A stretch of DNA of 64,000 bases, from assembly GCA_965279255.1 (NCBI GenBank), contig OZ257146.1:124001-188000 (forward strand), written 5' to 3'. Within the stretch, counting starts at the first letter, position 1. Each line of letters starts with the position of its first letter. Below are positions 9,379 through 17,986 of this stretch, piece after piece. The translations under genes and the position numbers were made by a program. Source of the DNA: CAMFLJ01 sp965279255. GTDB taxonomy: Bacteria; Actinomycetota; Acidimicrobiia; Acidimicrobiales; Acidimicrobilacustridaceae. The notes under the pieces are model-generated. The model saw nothing but the letters and a program-made list of their open reading frames with translations, was not told the origin of the DNA and ran no database searches.

Positions 9379-10292
9379 CAGAAGTAGCCCTCCTTCTTGC
9401 GGTCCTCCATGGCGGCATCGGACGCGCGGTCGTCGGCGCGGGTGGCGCCCCGTTCGGTCACCCGGCTGGCGGCGACCTCGGTGATCACCTGCGCGACCGT
9501 CGCCGCCGCGGACTCGACCGCACCGGTGCAGGTGGCGTCGCCCACGGTGCGGTACCGCACCGTCATCTCCACCGGCTCCTCCCCGTCGAGGAGGGTGACG
9601 TGGGGGGTCACCGCCAACCACATGCCGTCGCGGAGGAACACCTCACGTCGATGGGCGTAGTAGATCGACGGCAGGTCGATCTCCTTGTCGGCGACGTACT
9701 GCCAGATGTCGAGCTCGGTCCAGTTCGACAAGGGGAACACCCGGATGTGCTCACCCGGCCGGTGGCGGCCGTTGTACAGGCTCCAGAGCTCGGGACGCTG
9801 GTTCTTCGGGTCCCACTGGCCGAACTCGTCGCGGAACGAGAACACCCGCTCCTTGGCGCGGGCCTTCTCCTCGTCGCGCCGACCCCCACCGAAGACGGCG
9901 TCGAATCGGTGCTCCTCGATGGCGTCGAGCAGCGTCGTGGTCTGGAGGCGGTTCCGGCTCGCCCGGGGACCGGTCTCGTCGACGACCCGACCGGCACGGA
10001 TGGACTCCTCGACCGACGCCACGACCAGGCGGACGCGGTGCTCCTCGACCGTGCGGTCGCGGAACTCGATCACCTCGTCGAAGTTGTGCCCGGTGTCGAC
10101 GTGCATGACCGGGAAGGGCAGCGGACAGGGCGCGAACGCCCGGAGGGCGAGGTGCAGCATGACCACCGAGTCCTTCCCCCCGGAGAAGAGGAGCACCGGC
10201 CGCTCGAACTCGGCGGCGACCTCGCGGAAGATGTGGATCGACTCCGCTTCGAGCTGGTCGAGATGGCTGAGCTCGTACTCGACGGTGCTCAC
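9378..10292 (-). CDS. cysD: Sulfate adenylyltransferase subunit 2
   Basis: 304 aa, matching the family. It has the PP-loop LLFSGGKDSVVMLHLA near residue 35, HVDTGHNFDEVIEFRD, and the C-terminal basic ending RKKEGYF typical of CysD. With CysN it makes adenosine 5'-phosphosulfate from sulfate and ATP. GTG 10292 is preceded by a strong GAGGAGG. The gene is 33 nt after the thiolase-like gene, in the same orientation as dabB and dabA, which is an unusual context for sulfate activation. Confidence 0.95.
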   Translation of the reverse strand: MSTVEYELSHLDQLEAESIHIFREVAAEFERPVLLFSGGKDSVVMLHLALRAFAPCPLPFPVMHVDTGHNFDEVIEFRDRTVEEHRVRLVVASVEESIRAGRVVDETGPRASRNRLQTTTLLDAIEEHRFDAVFGGGRRDEEKARAKERVFSFRDEFGQWDPKNQRPELWSLYNGRHRPGEHIRVFPLSNWTELDIWQYVADKEIDLPSIYYAHRREVFLRDGMWLAVTPHVTLLDGEEPVEMTVRYRTVGDATCTGAVESAAATVAQVITEVAASRVTERGATRADDRASDAAMEDRKKEGYF

Positions 10293-10325
10293 GGGTGCAC
10301 CTCCTCGTGGGGGCGGTGGTTGGGG

Positions 10326-11831
10326 TCAGATGGTGAGCTCATTGGTCCCGTCCTCGTTGGCGGCCACACGGGCCGGTGCTTCGATCCAGGCGCCGCTGTC
10401 GACCGCGGCGATGACGTCGGGGTGGGCGCTGTGGGCGTAGCAGCGGTGCCCGTCGGGCAGGCTGCAGATGGCGAGCACCTTCTCGGGGGAGCCGTCGCGC
10501 TCGTGCACGACGACGGCTGCCCGCACGACGGCTGGGCCGTTCGCACTCGCCAGCACCAACCGGTCTGCCCCGGGCTCGCCGACGAGGTTCTGCTGCGGGG
10601 CGTCGTCGGGAGCGTCGGCGGCGACGCCTGGCTCGACGGAGTAGACGGCGGCCACGTGCTTCGTCATGTGCATCCCGACGCCCGTGACCATGGCCACCGA
10701 GCCCCTTCCCCGGCGGAGTTGGTCGACGGCGTGGCTGATCGAGTGGCCCATGTAGTTGCTGCCGGGCCCCCCGTGATACGGCAGGCCACCGGTGAGGCTG
10801 AGCGGCCGAGGGTCGTCGTCGGCCAGGCCGAGGGCGTCGGCGGCGAAGGCGACGGCCGAGCCGAAGCAGCTGTAGAGGTCGAACAGGTCGACCTGGTCGA
10901 CATGGAGGCCGGCGCGCCGCAGTGCCGTTCCCTGCGCCGCCCGCATCGCGGGGGAGGAGGTGAGGTCCTGGCGTGCCGCGACGTGCGCGGCGTCGCGCTC
11001 GAAGCCCCATCCACGCAGGTACACCCGGCGGTCGGCGGGAACGCCCCACCGGTCGGCCACCTCGTGGGTGACGAGGAGGTTGGCGGCGGCCATGTCGACG
11101 TCAGGGAACGCCACCATCCGCTTGCGGTACGGGGTCACGATGGGCCGGTTGCCGCCGGTGGACGACACCAGCTCCTCGGCGGTGATCGCCGTGGGGAACC
11201 ACGCGTCGGGGTTGGCGGCGGCGATCCGGCTGAGCTCCGAGAACCTCTCGACCATGCGCTGGCGGTCGGCGTCCTGTCCGCCGCGAGCGGCCCAGCGGGC
11301 CTGGTCCAGCAGGGCGAACGTGTGGGTGGCGGGGACGAGCCCGTGGGCGAGCTCGGTGGGCAGGTACCAGTCGCGGAAGACCGACTCGGGCAGGGGCGGG
11401 AGGTCGCTCGGGTACGACCACGCCGGCTCCTCGCCGGCCTTGGCCAGCCTCCTACGGGTGGCGAGCGCCTCGGCCCCCACGACGAGGGCGACCGAGATCT
11501 CCCCTCGGCGCATCCTCTCCGCCGCGGCGTCGAGGAGCCGCTGGGGTGAGGTGCCGGCGACGATCGACGCGGTGTGGTCGATCCCGGTGCGGCCCAGGCG
11601 CTCGGCCAGGCGGTGGCCGGGGTCGTCGTAGGCCCAGGCCTGGCAGTGGACCACTCCGATGTGGTCGAGCTGGGCAACCACGTCGTGGGTGGTGCCGACG
11701 TCGTCGATGGCGGCGCGGGCGACGTGCTCCCACATCCGGAGCGGTTCCGGAGCGGCGTCGGCCTCGTCGCGCCAGGTGCGGCGGGCGGTGCCCACGATGC
11801 AGACCGCACCCTTCATGCTCGAGCCGCTCAT
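10326..11831 (-). CDS. Thiolase-fold acetyl-CoA acetyltransferase-like protein
   Basis: 501 aa. The thiolase fold is shown by VALVVGAEAL, the DLYSCFGSAVAFAADALGL segment and YHGGPGSNYMGHSISHAVDQLRRG near the C-terminus. Where thiolases have the nucleophilic Cys, the protein reads IVAGTSPQRLLDAAAERM, so the classical nucleophile is missing; this is also a feature of some family members annotated acetyl-CoA acetyltransferase. The C-terminal 80 residues look like an OB-type extension. Its ATG 11831 overlaps the dabA stop (ATGA), so it is coupled to the DAB genes. The reaction is unknown. Confidence 0.82.
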   Translation of the reverse strand: MSGSSMKGAVCIVGTARRTWRDEADAAPEPLRMWEHVARAAIDDVGTTHDVVAQLDHIGVVHCQAWAYDDPGHRLAERLGRTGIDHTASIVAGTSPQRLLDAAAERMRRGEISVALVVGAEALATRRRLAKAGEEPAWSYPSDLPPLPESVFRDWYLPTELAHGLVPATHTFALLDQARWAARGGQDADRQRMVERFSELSRIAAANPDAWFPTAITAEELVSSTGGNRPIVTPYRKRMVAFPDVDMAAANLLVTHEVADRWGVPADRRVYLRGWGFERDAAHVAARQDLTSSPAMRAAQGTALRRAGLHVDQVDLFDLYSCFGSAVAFAADALGLADDDPRPLSLTGGLPYHGGPGSNYMGHSISHAVDQLRRGRGSVAMVTGVGMHMTKHVAAVYSVEPGVAADAPDDAPQQNLVGEPGADRLVLASANGPAVVRAAVVVHERDGSPEKVLAICSLPDGHRCYAHSAHPDVIAAVDSGAWIEAPARVAANEDGTNELTI

Positions 11832-14317
11832 GCCCCGACCTCCTCCCAGCTCAGGTCGCCGGCGTAGCGGTGGGTCACCCGGCCGTCGTCGTCGCAGGCG
11901 TAGAGGGCGAGCCAGCGGTTGTCGCAGAGCTGGCGAACCATGTCCTGGCGCTCGATGACGGAGCTCATGGCCTCGGTCGGCGCCGCGATCACGACCTGGA
12001 GCCGCAGGGGCTCGTGCTGGAGGGTGGTGCCGTCGTGCACCGACTGCCAGGGCAGGCCGGAGCGGAGGTCGCCACCGTTGCCCTCCAGCACCCCGACCCG
12101 GCCCACCACGTTGTGGAGGGTCTTGTCGCCGGACCCGAAGTGCTCGTTGTCGACGGTGGAGGCGTAGTACTGGAGGCTGATCCAGCTCGCCACGATCATC
12201 GGTGCGGTCATGATCGTCTCGAGCACTGCGAACCCGTCGTCGCGATCCCGGTCGTAGGAGTGGAGGAAGGCCCGCCCGCCGAGGTCGAGGCCGCTGGTGG
12301 CGGCCCGGGGGGCGGCGATGAAGGCCCGGCAGCCGGCCAGGCCCCACTCGGGGCGGACCTGGGCCCAGTCGGTGGCCCGGGCGCGCACCTCGGCGTCGGG
12401 ATCGACGGTGTCGCCCAGGCCCATGCGGCGGGCCCGCTCGACCCGGGAGCCGTGTCCGGCTTGGTCGAGCAGCGCCGCGATCTCGGCGAGCTGCCCGCGG
12501 TGCCCGGCGGGCACCGAAGAGGTGTCGTAGAGCGTGACCTCGTCGGTGGTGGTGTCGTGGAGGGCGGCGACGAACCAGGTGTCGTCGGGGATCTCGATGC
12601 CCCGCTCGGCCAGGCCCTGGCGGACGGCCTCGTCGTTGAGCATCGAGGCTGCGACCCGGGCGCTCACCTCGCCGCTGTGGCCACCGCAGGCCCCGCAGTC
12701 GAGGCCCGTCCCGTAGGGGTTGTTCACGGTGGTCGATCCGTGACCCGCCAGCAGCACGATCGGGGCGAAGCCCTCGATGAGTGACATGCCACGGAGCGCG
12801 CCCTCGGCGAGGTCGATCCGGGCCGTCGGCTCGATGCCGGTGGTGAGGGCCTTGGTCGCCGTCTGTCCCTGGACCAGGCTCGGCCGGGCCGCGGCCACGG
12901 CGGCCGCCGTCAGGCCCTCGGTCTCGGGAGGCTGGACCGGTCGGGTCATGCCCCGGCCGTCGGTGATCAGCTTCGGCAGGTAGGCCAGGCCGACCGGCCC
13001 GACGAAGCTGAAGCAGGAGACGGCGCCCATCTTGAAGGACTTCCACGCCCGCGTGACGTGGTGGTCGAGCCGGCGGTGCGCGACCGCGGCGGCGGTGGTC
13101 TCCTCGTCGGGGAGCTGCTCGGCGACGACGTGCGCGGGCGAGAGCAGCACCGGGCACTGGGCGATGGAGTCCTCGTGGGCGAGCGGGAGGTAGCCGAGGG
13201 GCAGGCCGAAGAAGCCGGCGAACCCGATGGTCTCGATGCCCGTCCCGGTGGCCTCGAGGTTGCGCCGGAAGACCTCGGAGCGGACGTCGATGCAGAACAT
13301 CGCCTGCAGGCGGGGGCGGGTGGGAGCCGTGGTGGCGGTCCGGAGCGGTTGGTCGGACAGGAGCCGCACCAGCCGGCGCTGCGCGGCGCGGTCGTAGGCG
13401 TCCTGCAGGAGCAGGCGGAGGGCGAGGGGCTCGTCGCCGACGGACCCCGCTCCGTGTCCGTCGAGAAGGGACCGAGCCCGGGTCCAGGCTGCGGAGATCG
13501 CGGGGTCGGCGGTGGCCCGCCAGATCCCGAGCTCCCAGCACAGCAGCACCGCGGCGAACTGCACCGGTGTGTCGTCGTCCTCACCGGCGAGGCCGGCGTC
13601 CCAGGCCACTCGGGAGGTGAAGGCGGCCCAGCCGCCGACCCGAAGGAGCAGGGCGTGCACGAACGGGAGCACCGCCTCGCCGGTGACGCCGAGCTCGTCG
13701 AGTGCGAGGGCGGCCGCGGAGATCGGGTCGTCGGGGAGGGCCCGGACGGTGGCCCGGAACCCCTTGAGCCCCATGATGTCCGGGGTGCGATCGAGCGATG
13801 CGTCCTGCTTCCAGGAGGTGAACACCCCCTGGTCGGCGTCGGCGGACCGCCACAGTGCCTGACCGCGATCGAAGTGGGCCGCGGCCCAGCCGGAGACGCG
13901 GTCGGTGCGCAGGCGCGACCAGTCCCGACCCGTGGCCGTCGACGCCAACTCGGACGGCATCAAGATCCGTGGTCGGGTGAGCTCGGAGGTGGCCTCGGCG
14001 AGTGCGAGCAGCTCGGCGGCCGTGGTCGCGCTCCGGCCCCGGGCCAGGAGGGCGGCATCGATGTCGAGGTCCTCGATCAGCCCGCGGTCGTGGGCGGAGC
14101 GGTAGAAGTCGGCCGCCATGGTGGTGGTGGCGCCGGCCGCGTGGGCGAGCGAGAGCGCAGCGTCCTCGAAGCTGTGGTCGAGCAGGCCCAGGTACGGGTT
14201 CACCGCCACGAAGCTCTCGAGGGGCCAGAGCGGGGCGATCCGACCGCATGCGGCCTGGAGGGCTGACCCGACCTGGTCGAGGTCGGCTCGGTCGACGGAG
14301 GTTCCGGTCAGTTCCAC
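11828..14317 (-). CDS. dabA: DabA-like inorganic carbon accumulation subunit (DUF2309)
   Basis: 829 aa, typical of the DUF2309/DabA family, the soluble carbonic-anhydrase-like half of the DAB (DABs accumulate bicarbonate) complex. The zinc site seems intact: C342 and D344 in MFCIDVRSEV, H526 in AGHGSTTVNNPYG, and C541 in GLDCGACGG; the 15-residue H-to-C spacing is that of the characterised DabA. GTG 14317 is chosen because it overlaps the dabB stop by 10 nt. The family is expected to convert CO2 to bicarbonate vectorially with DabB, using a cation gradient. Confidence 0.92.
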   Translation of the reverse strand: MELTGTSVDRADLDQVGSALQAACGRIAPLWPLESFVAVNPYLGLLDHSFEDAALSLAHAAGATTTMAADFYRSAHDRGLIEDLDIDAALLARGRSATTAAELLALAEATSELTRPRILMPSELASTATGRDWSRLRTDRVSGWAAAHFDRGQALWRSADADQGVFTSWKQDASLDRTPDIMGLKGFRATVRALPDDPISAAALALDELGVTGEAVLPFVHALLLRVGGWAAFTSRVAWDAGLAGEDDDTPVQFAAVLLCWELGIWRATADPAISAAWTRARSLLDGHGAGSVGDEPLALRLLLQDAYDRAAQRRLVRLLSDQPLRTATTAPTRPRLQAMFCIDVRSEVFRRNLEATGTGIETIGFAGFFGLPLGYLPLAHEDSIAQCPVLLSPAHVVAEQLPDEETTAAAVAHRRLDHHVTRAWKSFKMGAVSCFSFVGPVGLAYLPKLITDGRGMTRPVQPPETEGLTAAAVAAARPSLVQGQTATKALTTGIEPTARIDLAEGALRGMSLIEGFAPIVLLAGHGSTTVNNPYGTGLDCGACGGHSGEVSARVAASMLNDEAVRQGLAERGIEIPDDTWFVAALHDTTTDEVTLYDTSSVPAGHRGQLAEIAALLDQAGHGSRVERARRMGLGDTVDPDAEVRARATDWAQVRPEWGLAGCRAFIAAPRAATSGLDLGGRAFLHSYDRDRDDGFAVLETIMTAPMIVASWISLQYYASTVDNEHFGSGDKTLHNVVGRVGVLEGNGGDLRSGLPWQSVHDGTTLQHEPLRLQVVIAAPTEAMSSVIERQDMVRQLCDNRWLALYACDDDGRVTHRYAGDLSWEEVGA

Positions 14318-15987
14318 GTGGACTCCATGGGGGCGGGTGCGGCGGCGGTCAGGGGGCGGTCGCCCGGGTCGGGGCCCGGCGGTTCGAGGTCGCCGAGCCC
14401 GGCGGGGGCGGAGGCGGGCGAGGTGCGCAGGGCGCCGATGAGCCGGTCGTAGACGGCGTTCGCGTAGAGCCCGTTGCGCATGTGGATGGCGATCGTGCGC
14501 CGACGCCTCGTGGCGGCCCGGGCGGGCTCGACGATCTGGAGCGCCACGACCGCGGTGAACACCGCCAGCACGGTTCCGATCAGCGCGAGCTGGATGCCGT
14601 CGCGGCTGGTGAGCTCGGGGACCACGTCGGTGAGCAGGAGGTGGGCGCCCGCTTCGAGCACGAAGAACGACAGGGTGACCCCGAGGGCGAGCAGCGCGGC
14701 CCTGGCCGCTCCGGCCCAGGGACCGTTCGAGTCGAGGGCGGGTGCGATGAGTTGGGTCGTGCCCAGCACGAGGATCCCGCCCACCGCGATGAGCACCGGT
14801 TCCCCGCCGAGGTCGAGCCCCCAGACCAGGGCGAGCGGGAGGTAGAAGGCGATCGCCAGGGCGGCGCTGGCGAGGAGTCGCACCGGGTTGCCGAGGCGGC
14901 GGGGGAGCGCGACCCCCGAGGCCCGCCGCTCGTCGATGACGCTGCCCGAGGAGAGGAAGGCGTGCGCCTTGTAGAACGAGTGGGCCACGAGGTGCAGCAG
15001 CGCTGCCGGGTAGAGCCCCATGCCGCACACCATGAGCATGAAGCCCATGTGGGCGGCGCTCGAGTAGGCGAGGGCGACCTTCACCGACGGCTGGGTGAGC
15101 AGCGCCACCGAGGCGAAGGCGGCGGTGATGCCACCGATGAGCAGCAGGAGCGTGGTGGCTCCCCGGCTGCCGTCGAGCACGTAGGCCATGCGGATGGCGA
15201 GGAAGGGCCCGGCATTGAGGATGCCGGCGTGGAGCAGGGCGGAGACCGGCGTGGGTGTCTCCATGACCTCGACGAGCCAGCCGTGGGTGGGGAACTGGGC
15301 GGCCTTGAGGGCCGCGGCGATGGCCAGGCACATGGCAGCAACGTCGACGCTCGACAGGCTCCACCGGGGGACCTCGGTCGCCACGCTCTCGAAGATGGCC
15401 CCGAGGTCTCCGGTGCCCGCGTGGCGGTAGAGCAGCACGGCGGCGACCACGAGGAAGGCGTCGCCGATGCGCGCGGCGATGAACTTCTTGCGCGCGGCGA
15501 CCACCGCCCGGGGGCGGTGCTTGTGGAAGACCAGCAGGGTGTGGAGGGCGAGGCTCGTGGCCAGCCAGGCGCCCACCAGGACGAAGAGGTTGCCGGCGAT
15601 CACCATGAGCTCGACGGCTGCGATGGTGACGGCGAGACGGCCGAGGAACGAGGCCTTGCGGTCGTCGCCGTCGAGGTAGGTCCGGCTGTACCGGAACACC
15701 ACCGCGGCCAGGATCGCGATCATCAGCAGCATCGTCACGCTCAGTGCGTCGAGCCTCACCGAGATCCCGAGGCCGTCGATGCCGAGGGTCGGGCTCGTCG
15801 TCTCCCCGCCGATGGCGGTGGCGATGGCGACAGCGACGGCGGTGATGACGCCGACCAACGCGGCGATGCCCCCGGCGGTGCCGACACGGCTGTCGGTGTC
15901 GGGGCCCGGGTTGCGGGCCGCGATCAGCCCGGTGAGGGCGAAGGCAGCCGGAGCGGCGACGGCTCCGAAGGCGATCCATTCGTTCAT
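14308..15987 (-). CDS. dabB: DabB-like proton-conducting membrane subunit (NuoL/MrpA family)
   Basis: 559 aa with about 13-14 hydrophobic helices. The antiporter-like core is visible: the broken-helix region KKFIAARIGDAFLV, LKAAQFPTHGWLVEVMETPTPVSALLHAGILNAG, and YSSAAHMGFMLMVCGMGLYPAALLHLVAHSFYKAHAFLSSGSV, which are proton-channel signatures of the NADH dehydrogenase L-like family. As DabA's partner it supplies ion coupling. ATG 15987 has GGAGGAG upstream and lies inside an ATGA overlap with a 16-codon upstream ORF. The C-terminal 100 residues form the long helix region that may contact DabA. Confidence 0.92.
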   Translation of the reverse strand: MNEWIAFGAVAAPAAFALTGLIAARNPGPDTDSRVGTAGGIAALVGVITAVAVAIATAIGGETTSPTLGIDGLGISVRLDALSVTMLLMIAILAAVVFRYSRTYLDGDDRKASFLGRLAVTIAAVELMVIAGNLFVLVGAWLATSLALHTLLVFHKHRPRAVVAARKKFIAARIGDAFLVVAAVLLYRHAGTGDLGAIFESVATEVPRWSLSSVDVAAMCLAIAAALKAAQFPTHGWLVEVMETPTPVSALLHAGILNAGPFLAIRMAYVLDGSRGATTLLLLIGGITAAFASVALLTQPSVKVALAYSSAAHMGFMLMVCGMGLYPAALLHLVAHSFYKAHAFLSSGSVIDERRASGVALPRRLGNPVRLLASAALAIAFYLPLALVWGLDLGGEPVLIAVGGILVLGTTQLIAPALDSNGPWAGAARAALLALGVTLSFFVLEAGAHLLLTDVVPELTSRDGIQLALIGTVLAVFTAVVALQIVEPARAATRRRRTIAIHMRNGLYANAVYDRLIGALRTSPASAPAGLGDLEPPGPDPGDRPLTAAAPAPMESTWN

Positions 15988-16034
15988 GAGGTGGGTGCTC
16001 CTCCGAAGGGCAGGTCGGTGTCGTGATGCATCAT
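15984..16034 (-). CDS. Leaderless upstream micro-ORF coupled to dabB
   Basis: A 16-codon ORF encoding MMHHDTDLPFGGAPTS. Its ATG at 16034 lies exactly 7 nt after TATTAC, and its TGA overlaps the dabB ATG (ATGA). The dabB ribosome site GGAGGAG lies within it. The arrangement suggests that the mRNA starts at the A of this ATG and that ribosomes terminating here reinitiate on dabB. Whether the peptide itself has a role is unknown. Confidence 0.5.
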   Translation of the reverse strand: MMHHDTDLPFGGAPTS

Positions 16035-16041
16035 GCGCAGA

Positions 16042-16071
16042 GTAATACATGAAACAAACTGCACGAATCAA
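16042..16071 (-). promoter_or_regulatory. Promoter of the dabB operon
   Basis: TTGATT (16071-16066) and TATTAC (16047-16042) are separated by 18 bp on the minus strand, in a conspicuously AT-rich island. The predicted transcription start is 16034, which coincides with the micro-ORF ATG. Confidence 0.55.
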
Positions 16072-16121
16072 GAGGTATCCAACAAAAAGGGCGAAAAGGA
16101 AGACACGAACAGCAGAGCGTG

Positions 16122-16127
16122 TATAGT
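16122..16127 (+). promoter_or_regulatory. Minus-10 element for the CoA-transferase operon
   Basis: TATAGT is followed by 7 nt and then GTG at 16135, the start of a micro-ORF. It is divergent from the dabB promoter; the two predicted transcription starts are about 100 bp apart. No clear minus-35 box is seen. Confidence 0.5.
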
Positions 16128-16134
16128 GCCCAAC

Positions 16135-16200
16135 GTGTCACCGGAACCGCTGCCCCCCGTGCCAACGCGCACTCCGCTCGTCGACGGGCGCCTCGAATGA
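16135..16200 (+). CDS. Leaderless upstream micro-ORF coupled to the CoA transferase
   Basis: A 21-codon ORF rich in Pro, beginning MSPEPLPPVP and ending VDGRLE. GTG 16135 follows TATAGT by 7 nt. Its TGA (16198-16200) overlaps the ATG of the CoA transferase gene as ATGA. No Shine-Dalgarno sequence precedes either start, which supports reinitiation or coupled translation. Confidence 0.5.
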   Translation: MSPEPLPPVPTRTPLVDGRLE

Positions 16201-17429
16201 GTGGCGCCGGTCTGCTCGACGGGCTCCGGGTGGTCGAGGTCGCCCACCTGGGTGCCGGCGCGCTCACCACGACGCTCGCCGACCTCGGGGCCGACGTGAT
16301 CAAGGTGGAGCCACTCGACGGGGACTACGGCCGGCTCATGACCTGGCCACTCGTCGACGGGACGTCGTTGCTCTTCCTCCACGTGAACCGCGGGAAGCGG
16401 TCCGTCCGGATCGACCTCGAGACGGCGGACGGCGCCGAGCTCTTCCGTCGTCTCGTCTCCCGCGCTGACGTGGTCGTCGAGGGCATGCGGCCGGGAGCCC
16501 TCGACCGGCGTGGGCTCTCGCTGGAGAGCCTCCGTGACGACCACCCGGAGCTCGTCTCCATCTCGATGAGCGGCTTCGGGGCCACCGGCCCCTACCGGGA
16601 CATCCCGACCCACGGGGTGGCGTTCGACGCATGGGCGGGCATCATCACCCCGTCCCGGGACGACGACGACGGTTCGTGGTACATCCCCGAGCACGTCTCC
16701 GTCGGCATGAACGCCGCCCCCCTCTACGGTGCCATCGGCGTGCTCGCTGCGGTCCTGCGAGCACGCGCCACCGGTCAGGGATGTCACCTCGAGATCGCCC
16801 AGTCCGACTCCGCGGTCGCCTTCGACTGGTTGCGGAACGAGACCCGGCGGGCGTACGAGACCCCGAAGGGGGAGGTCACCGGGAACCCGTCCGACGGCCA
16901 CGAGCGCCGTGCACCCGGCACGGCCGGCCTTCGAGACGGCGTGAGGTACCAGATCTACGAGTCCTCCGACGGCCACGTGCTGCTCATGGCCAGCGAACGG
17001 AAGTTCTGGCGCAACCTCTGCATGGGTGTCGGCCGGCCCGACCTCTTCGAACGTTGGCCGGGCGCGGAGTTCGCCGACCACGCCAGAGGTGAGCACGAGC
17101 TGAAGGCGGAGCTGGTGGCGTTGTTCCTCACGCGGACGACTGCCGAATGGGTCGCCTTCGCGGCTGAAGTCGACACGGCCATCGCTCCGGTGAACACACC
17201 GTGCTCGCTCCCGACCGACCCTCAGTTCGTCGAGCGCATGCCGTGGCTCGAGGCCGAGGAGCACGGTGCCGATCTGGTGCCGATGCCGTTGAAGGTCGTC
17301 GGCGAGCAGATCGCGCGGCCCGGCCGTGCGCCGGTCGCCGGGCAGCACACCGAGGAGATCCTCGGCGAGGTCCTCGGCCTCGAACCAGACCAGATCCACG
17401 AACTACGACGAGGAGACGTGATCCGATGA
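16197..17429 (+). CDS. CaiB/BaiF family (family III) CoA transferase
   Basis: 410 aa, the normal family size. The N-terminus reads GLRVVEVAHLGAGALTTTLADLGADVIKVEPLDGD, the typical family III entry, followed by NRGKRSVRIDL and the glycine-loop region SGFGATGPYRDIPTHGVAFDA. The family moves CoA between acyl-CoA donors and carboxylic acids; substrates are unknown. ATG 16197 is chosen because it overlaps the micro-ORF stop; the open frame upstream has no better start. Its own stop overlaps the next gene as ATGA. Confidence 0.9.
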   Translation: MSGAGLLDGLRVVEVAHLGAGALTTTLADLGADVIKVEPLDGDYGRLMTWPLVDGTSLLFLHVNRGKRSVRIDLETADGAELFRRLVSRADVVVEGMRPGALDRRGLSLESLRDDHPELVSISMSGFGATGPYRDIPTHGVAFDAWAGIITPSRDDDDGSWYIPEHVSVGMNAAPLYGAIGVLAAVLRARATGQGCHLEIAQSDSAVAFDWLRNETRRAYETPKGEVTGNPSDGHERRAPGTAGLRDGVRYQIYESSDGHVLLMASERKFWRNLCMGVGRPDLFERWPGAEFADHARGEHELKAELVALFLTRTTAEWVAFAAEVDTAIAPVNTPCSLPTDPQFVERMPWLEAEEHGADLVPMPLKVVGEQIARPGRAPVAGQHTEEILGEVLGLEPDQIHELRRGDVIR

Positions 17430-17896
17430 TCCACACAGGACGACCGCCGCAGATCAGCGCCGAGGACGTCATCGACCGGCTCCGGGAGCGCGGGTTCGTG
17501 ACGAGGGAGCACGGGGACCACGTCCTCGCCCTCCGCGACGAGACCCGGGTCGTGGTGCCGGCTCACGGCAGGGTCCTACCCGACACCTACGTCCGCCGGC
17601 TGGAGCACAGCCTCGAGACCCTGCTCGGACCCGGGTGGCTGGCGGGTGGTCAGGAGCCGGACCCTGTCGGGCCGGATCTCGACGAACCGCTCCCCGGCGG
17701 GGTCATCGTGCTCGACGTGGTCGTCGACCGGTGCCCCGCGAGCGGTGCCTGGTGCTCGTTCCTCCCGGCCGAGCCGGCGGTGATGGGGTTCGGTCGCACG
17801 CGGCACGAGGCTCTGACCGACGTGAAGGGTGCGGCGGCGCTGTGGTCCGGTGCGTCTCGCGACTCGATCGTCCTGATCACGCCCACGGTGGTCTGA
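17426..17896 (+). CDS. Putative HicA-HicB-like fusion protein
   Basis: 156 aa. Residues 10-66 resemble the HicA toxin dsRBD-like fold: SAEDVIDRLRERGFVTREHGDH, then RVVVPAHG and a basic helix YVRRLEHSLE; His32 matches the catalytic His position. A Pro/Gly-rich linker (about 67-92) leads to residues 93-141, which resemble the HicB partial RNase-H fold: VIVLDVVVDRCPASGAWCSFLPAEP followed by GFGRTRHEALTDVKGAA. These are by-eye assignments. The gene starts inside the CoA-transferase stop (ATGA), so the two are coupled. A toxin-antitoxin pair fused in one chain would be expected to be self-neutralised; a regulatory role is possible. Confidence 0.6.
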   Translation: MIHTGRPPQISAEDVIDRLRERGFVTREHGDHVLALRDETRVVVPAHGRVLPDTYVRRLEHSLETLLGPGWLAGGQEPDPVGPDLDEPLPGGVIVLDVVVDRCPASGAWCSFLPAEPAVMGFGRTRHEALTDVKGAAALWSGASRDSIVLITPTVV

Positions 17897-17900
17897 CGAC

Positions 17901-17948
17901 AGGATCGGTGAGGGCGGCCCGCCGGTAGGCGCGTGTGCCGCCGATCCT
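17901..17948. terminator. Candidate hairpin between convergent genes
   Basis: AGGATCGG (17901-17908) and CCGATCCT (17941-17948) are perfect 8-bp arms around a GC-rich loop that itself can pair. It lies between the stops of convergent genes. There is no T-tract, so it is a weak candidate. Confidence 0.35.
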
Positions 17949-17986
17949 CGCCTCGCCCTCCGCCTCATCGACCGCTGACCACCGGC

